From Planococcus beigongshangi (GTDB lineage: Bacteria; Bacillota; Bacilli; Bacillales_A; Planococcaceae), in NCBI RefSeq assembly GCF_016820495.1, contig NZ_JADHDU010000001.1, positions 124,257-188,256 of the forward strand: a stretch of DNA of 64,000 nt, given 5' to 3'. Each line of letters opens with the position of its first letter. The first letter of the stretch is position 1. The notes beneath the pieces are model-generated. The model saw only the letters and a program-made list of their open reading frames with translations, was not told where the DNA came from and searched no databases. Below are positions 61,086 through 64,000 of this stretch, in pieces. A program made the position numbers and the translations under genes.

Positions 61086-61759
61086 TGCGGCATGAATTGC
61101 AATTGGATGGCTGGATCATTACTACAGATAATTCAGCAGGAATCGGTGAAAAACCGTTGGATGCAGTAAAAGCTCCTGCTTTTATTACCGCCAAATTCGC
61201 GGCTCGTGTAGCATTGCTGGAACAATGGGCAGCAGGAAGCGAACCGCAGGCAGTGCTGCTTCAGAACTTTAGCGGTGCGAGCCAGTGGGGCCGGTATATT
61301 GCCGGTATAGAAGAACTTTTTGAGGAAGCTGGCTTGGACCTCATCCCCATTACCGGCAGTTCAGAAACGAATATGGAAACTTTGCAGTCAGGAATTGCCG
61401 TCACGATGCTGGGGAAACGCGTGCGAGATATCGGATATTCGGATTTGCAATGGTTCGCATACGGAATGCCGCTCGCAGGCGATGAAGTTTTGAAAAATAT
61501 TGATCAAATCGCTGACTTGAAGAAAATTCACGGGGCTGTCCAACAAAAAATGATCAGCAGGCTGTGGCCAGTCGGTTCCAAAGGAATTGCGGCTGAAGTG
61601 GAGTTGATGATGGGCAAAGCTGTTTCGGTGACGGCTGATCTCGACCTCGTGGCTTCCGGAGGTCCCGCTGCTTCTGTGCTGATCGGGATCCGCGAAGAGA
61701 AGGTTGAAGCGGCAAAAGAGTATCTTGGCGAACCTTTTTATCCTTTATTCTTTAAATAG
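61085..61759 (+). CDS. cblS: Alpha-ribazole kinase CblS
   Basis: The 224-residue protein is related to the AIR synthase/ThiL ATP-binding fold. It opens WIITTDNSAGIGEKP with Asp and Gly residues of the Mg-ATP site. The middle has PITGSSETNMETLQSGIAVTMLG. It phosphorylates alpha-ribazole to alpha-ribazole phosphate, so CobS can be supplied without CobT; this role is known for CblS in Listeria and Geobacillus. ATG 61085 shares a base with the cblT stop. Last gene of the operon, followed by a terminator. Confidence 0.87.
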   Translation: MRHELQLDGWIITTDNSAGIGEKPLDAVKAPAFITAKFAARVALLEQWAAGSEPQAVLLQNFSGASQWGRYIAGIEELFEEAGLDLIPITGSSETNMETLQSGIAVTMLGKRVRDIGYSDLQWFAYGMPLAGDEVLKNIDQIADLKKIHGAVQQKMISRLWPVGSKGIAAEVELMMGKAVSVTADLDLVASGGPAASVLIGIREEKVEAAKEYLGEPFYPLFFK

Positions 61760-61766
61760 AATGACG

Positions 61767-61795
61767 AAGCATCGCCTTGAGCGATGCTTTTTTGT
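61767..61795 (+). terminator. Terminator of the cobamide salvage operon
   Basis: AAGCATCGC-CTTGA-GCGATGCTT followed by TTTTGTTTTTG. Confidence 0.9.
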
Positions 61796-61840
61796 TTTTG
61801 CTGTTTTAAATTAAAAATGAAAACCCTTTCAATAGAACTA

Positions 61841-61870
61841 TTGACTGAATGCTCATTCATATTTTAATAT
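61841..61870 (+). promoter_or_regulatory. Promoter of fadF with a FadR-like operator
   Basis: TTGACT (-35) at 61841 overlaps TGACTGAATGCTCATTCA (61842-61859). This agrees at nearly all positions with the B. subtilis FadR consensus as I recall it (TGAATGAMTANTCATTCA); its core TGAATG-CT-CATTCA is a perfect inverted repeat. A -10 (TTTAAT 61863 or TAATAT 61865) follows. Binding here would block RNA polymerase. Confidence 0.7.
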
Positions 61871-61952
61871 AGAACTAAGCATCGACAATCGATGGGAGTT
61901 CACGTAAACTTTGAATAAGGATTTTTGGAATATATTTTTAAGGGGGAGTACC

Positions 61953-64000
61953 AATGGAGCCATTGCTCATCGCTAACTGGGTCTTGTTTTTGGCTGTTAC
62001 GGCATACGCAGTTTATCTGTTCATCTATCTGCTGAAATCACGCTATGATTACATCAAGCTTGGTAAGAAAGTGGAATTCGAAGATAATTTCAACGAACGT
62101 ATCCGCAAAGTCATGGTCAACGTTTTTGGCCAGAAAAAATTAATGAAGGATAAGAAAAGTGGGACCATCCACGTCATGTTCTTCTATGGCTTCCTGCTTG
62201 TTCAAGCCAGTGCCATCGACTTTATCATCAAAGGCTTGGCACCAGGTTCTCATTTACCGCTTGGACCGCTCTATCCGGCATTTACATTTTTCCAGGAAAT
62301 TGTTACTTTAACAATCCTGGTTGCCGTAATATGGGCGTTCTACAGACGTTATATTGAAAAGCTGGTACGTCTGAAACGAGGCTGGAAATCAGGTCTTGTA
62401 TTGATTTTCATCGGCGGCCTGATGGTTACCGTTCTTGTAGGTAATGGCGCCGGCATGGTCTGGCAGGGCCACGAAGCAGCTTGGACAGAGCCGGTTGCAT
62501 CTGTATTCGCAATGGTCTTCGGTGCAGCTTCGACGACAGTTGCCGCAACGATCTTCTATGTTATGTGGTGGGCACATCTATTGTTCCTGTTGACATTCCT
62601 TGTTTATGTACCACAATCTAAACACGCTCACCTGATCTTCGGACCGGTCAACACCTGGTTCCACCGGGTTGACCATGTCGGCCGCTTGAAGCCGATCAAT
62701 TTTGAAGAGATGGAAGAAGCGGATGATGACGACCCGGACGCCATGCCTTCATTCGGTGTCGGCAAAATCACGGACTTTACACAAGCGCAGATGATCGACT
62801 TCTATGCTTGTGTGGAATGTGGACGATGCACGAATATGTGTCCGGCAACTGGCACAGGGAAAATGCTGTCGCCAATGGATCTGATCACGAAACTTCGCGA
62901 TAACCTGACAAATACAGGTGCCGTAATGACCCAGAAAAAACCGTGGGTGCCGGCAATGGCATTCAGCAACACACAAGGGAATCAGCTCGCGATGGCTGCC
63001 GGCGCTGAAGGCGTTACAATCGATGACCTTTACAGCCCGAGCCTGATCGGCGATGTAATCACAGAAGAAGAAATCTGGGCATGCACGACTTGCCGTAACT
63101 GTGAAGACCAATGTCCGGTTATGAACGAGCACGTCGACAAAATCATCGACCTTCGCCGTTACCTTGTAATGACGGAAGGAAAAATGGATAAGGATGCTCA
63201 ACGCGCGATGACCAACATCGAGAAGCAGGGGAATCCTTGGGGTCTTAACCGTAAAGACAAAGAAAACTGGAGAGATGCACGTGAAGACGTTCATATCCCG
63301 ACTGTCAAAGAAATGAACAAAGCCGGCGAAGAATTCGAATTCCTGTTCTGGGTCGGTTCAATGGGCTCATTCGACAGCCGCTCTCAAAAAATCGCTTTGT
63401 CATTTGCTCGCCTGATGAACGAAGCGGGAGTGAAATTCGCAATTCTCGGCAATAAAGAAAAGAACTCCGGTGATACACCGCGTCGTCTCGGAAACGAATT
63501 CCTGTTCCAGGAACTGGCGACAGCGAACATCAAAGAGTTTGAAAAAGCGGAGATCAAGAAAATCGTTACAATCGATCCGCATGCATACAATATCTTCAAA
63601 AACGAATATCCGGATTTCGGCTTCCAGGCTGAAGTCTATCACCACACTGAAATGCTGTTCGAATTATTGCAGCAAGGCAAGCTGAAACCGAAATACGCAG
63701 TCAATGAAAAGATTACTTTCCATGATTCCTGCTACCTCGGCCGCTACAACGATGTCTACGACGCACCGCGTGAGATCCTGAAATCGATCGAAGGCGTTGA
63801 ACTCGTTGAGATGGTCCGCAACCGCCAGGACGGCATGTGCTGTGGCGCAGGCGGCGGATTGATGTGGATGGAAGAAGATGCCGGTCACCGCGTCAACGTT
63901 GCGCGTACCGAACAGGCACTTGAAGTCAATCCGACGATGATTTCTTCCGGCTGTCCGTACTGCCTGACAATGCTGTCAGACGGAACGAAAGCGAAAGAAG
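61953..64000 (+). CDS. fadF: Iron-sulfur oxidoreductase FadF (partial, runs off the window)
   Basis: At least 682 residues are visible with no stop codon; B. subtilis FadF is about 705, so only the very end is missing. About five membrane helices occupy ~1-225, followed by an acidic linker. Two 4Fe-4S ferredoxin clusters lie near 290-400 (CVECGRCTNMCP and CTTCRNCEDQCP). Two cysteine-rich CCG-type domains come at the C-terminus (MCCGAGGG and SSGCPYC). It is thought to carry electrons from acyl-CoA dehydrogenation to the respiratory chain during fatty-acid oxidation. AAGGGGGAG precedes ATG 61953. The FadR-like box upstream supports this role. Confidence 0.92.

Noticed and set aside
1-64000. Prophage, insertion sequence or integrative element
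   Set aside because: No transposase, integrase, phage structural gene, att-like duplication or tRNA was found; only small non-coding repeats are present.

Overview
The window is a 64 kb piece of a low-to-mid GC Bacillota chromosome. Family content and gene order point to Bacillales, most likely Planococcaceae (Planococcus, Planomicrobium or Sporosarcina type). That placement is inference from gene content: a bacillithiol deacetylase pair (bshB2-yojF), HemQ, an InhA-like protease, strong AGGAGG ribosome binding sites, frequent TTG/GTG starts, and a block whose order resembles the Bacillus subtilis ywd-ywj region. No rRNA, tRNA, CRISPR array, insertion sequence transposase or prophage was seen.

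Layout. 1-640 is repeat-rich and gene-free. 0.6-12.3 kb is mixed housekeeping: M20 dipeptidase, CNNM/CBS transporter, ECF sigma factor, phospholipase D-like protein, ABC-F ATPase, cation/proton antiporter, FMN reductase and a NERD nuclease-like protein. 12.5-19.3 kb holds topB, an EbsC-type deacylase, a YczE-like membrane protein, and a reverse-transsulfuration operon yrrT-luxS-mccA-mccB. 19.5-27.1 kb holds a membrane-anchored glycosidase-like protein, an InhA-like metalloprotease, and the threonine catabolic genes kbl and tdh. 27.7-36.8 kb holds a YjiH transporter, bshB2-yojF, an orphan pair of peptide-type ABC permeases, a PadR/HAAS pair, an acetyltransferase and pdxK. 36.8-50.5 kb is the ywd-ywi-like block: ung, ywdI, ywdK, hemQ, lipL, ywfO, ywgA, ywhB, ywhD, speE-speB, ywiB-argS. 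50.5-61.8 kb is a 13-gene cobamide salvage operon under a cobalamin riboswitch. fadF begins at 61.95 kb behind a FadR-like box and runs off the window.

How the genes work together. The B12 operon is the clearest system. BtuFCD imports corrinoids and CbiZ, fused to BtuD, trims cobinamides to cobyric acid. The adenosyltransferase, CbiB, CobD, CobU and CobS rebuild the nucleotide loop. CblT and CblS bring in and phosphorylate alpha-ribazole, so the base moiety is salvaged too. The yrrT operon recycles S-adenosylhomocysteine products to cysteine.

The most unusual content is non-coding. (1) Four arrays carry a short word recurring at exactly 21-bp spacing (near 11.3, 40.2, 40.5 and 48.2 kb), each array with its own word. 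(2) A family of ~120-bp elements with nested inverted repeats keeps its stems while changing their sequence; it is amplified as A-B-A-B-A-B-A at 44.3-45.1 kb, and most copies abut a stop codon. (3) A ~165-nt structured RNA with its own promoter and terminator lies upstream of speE.
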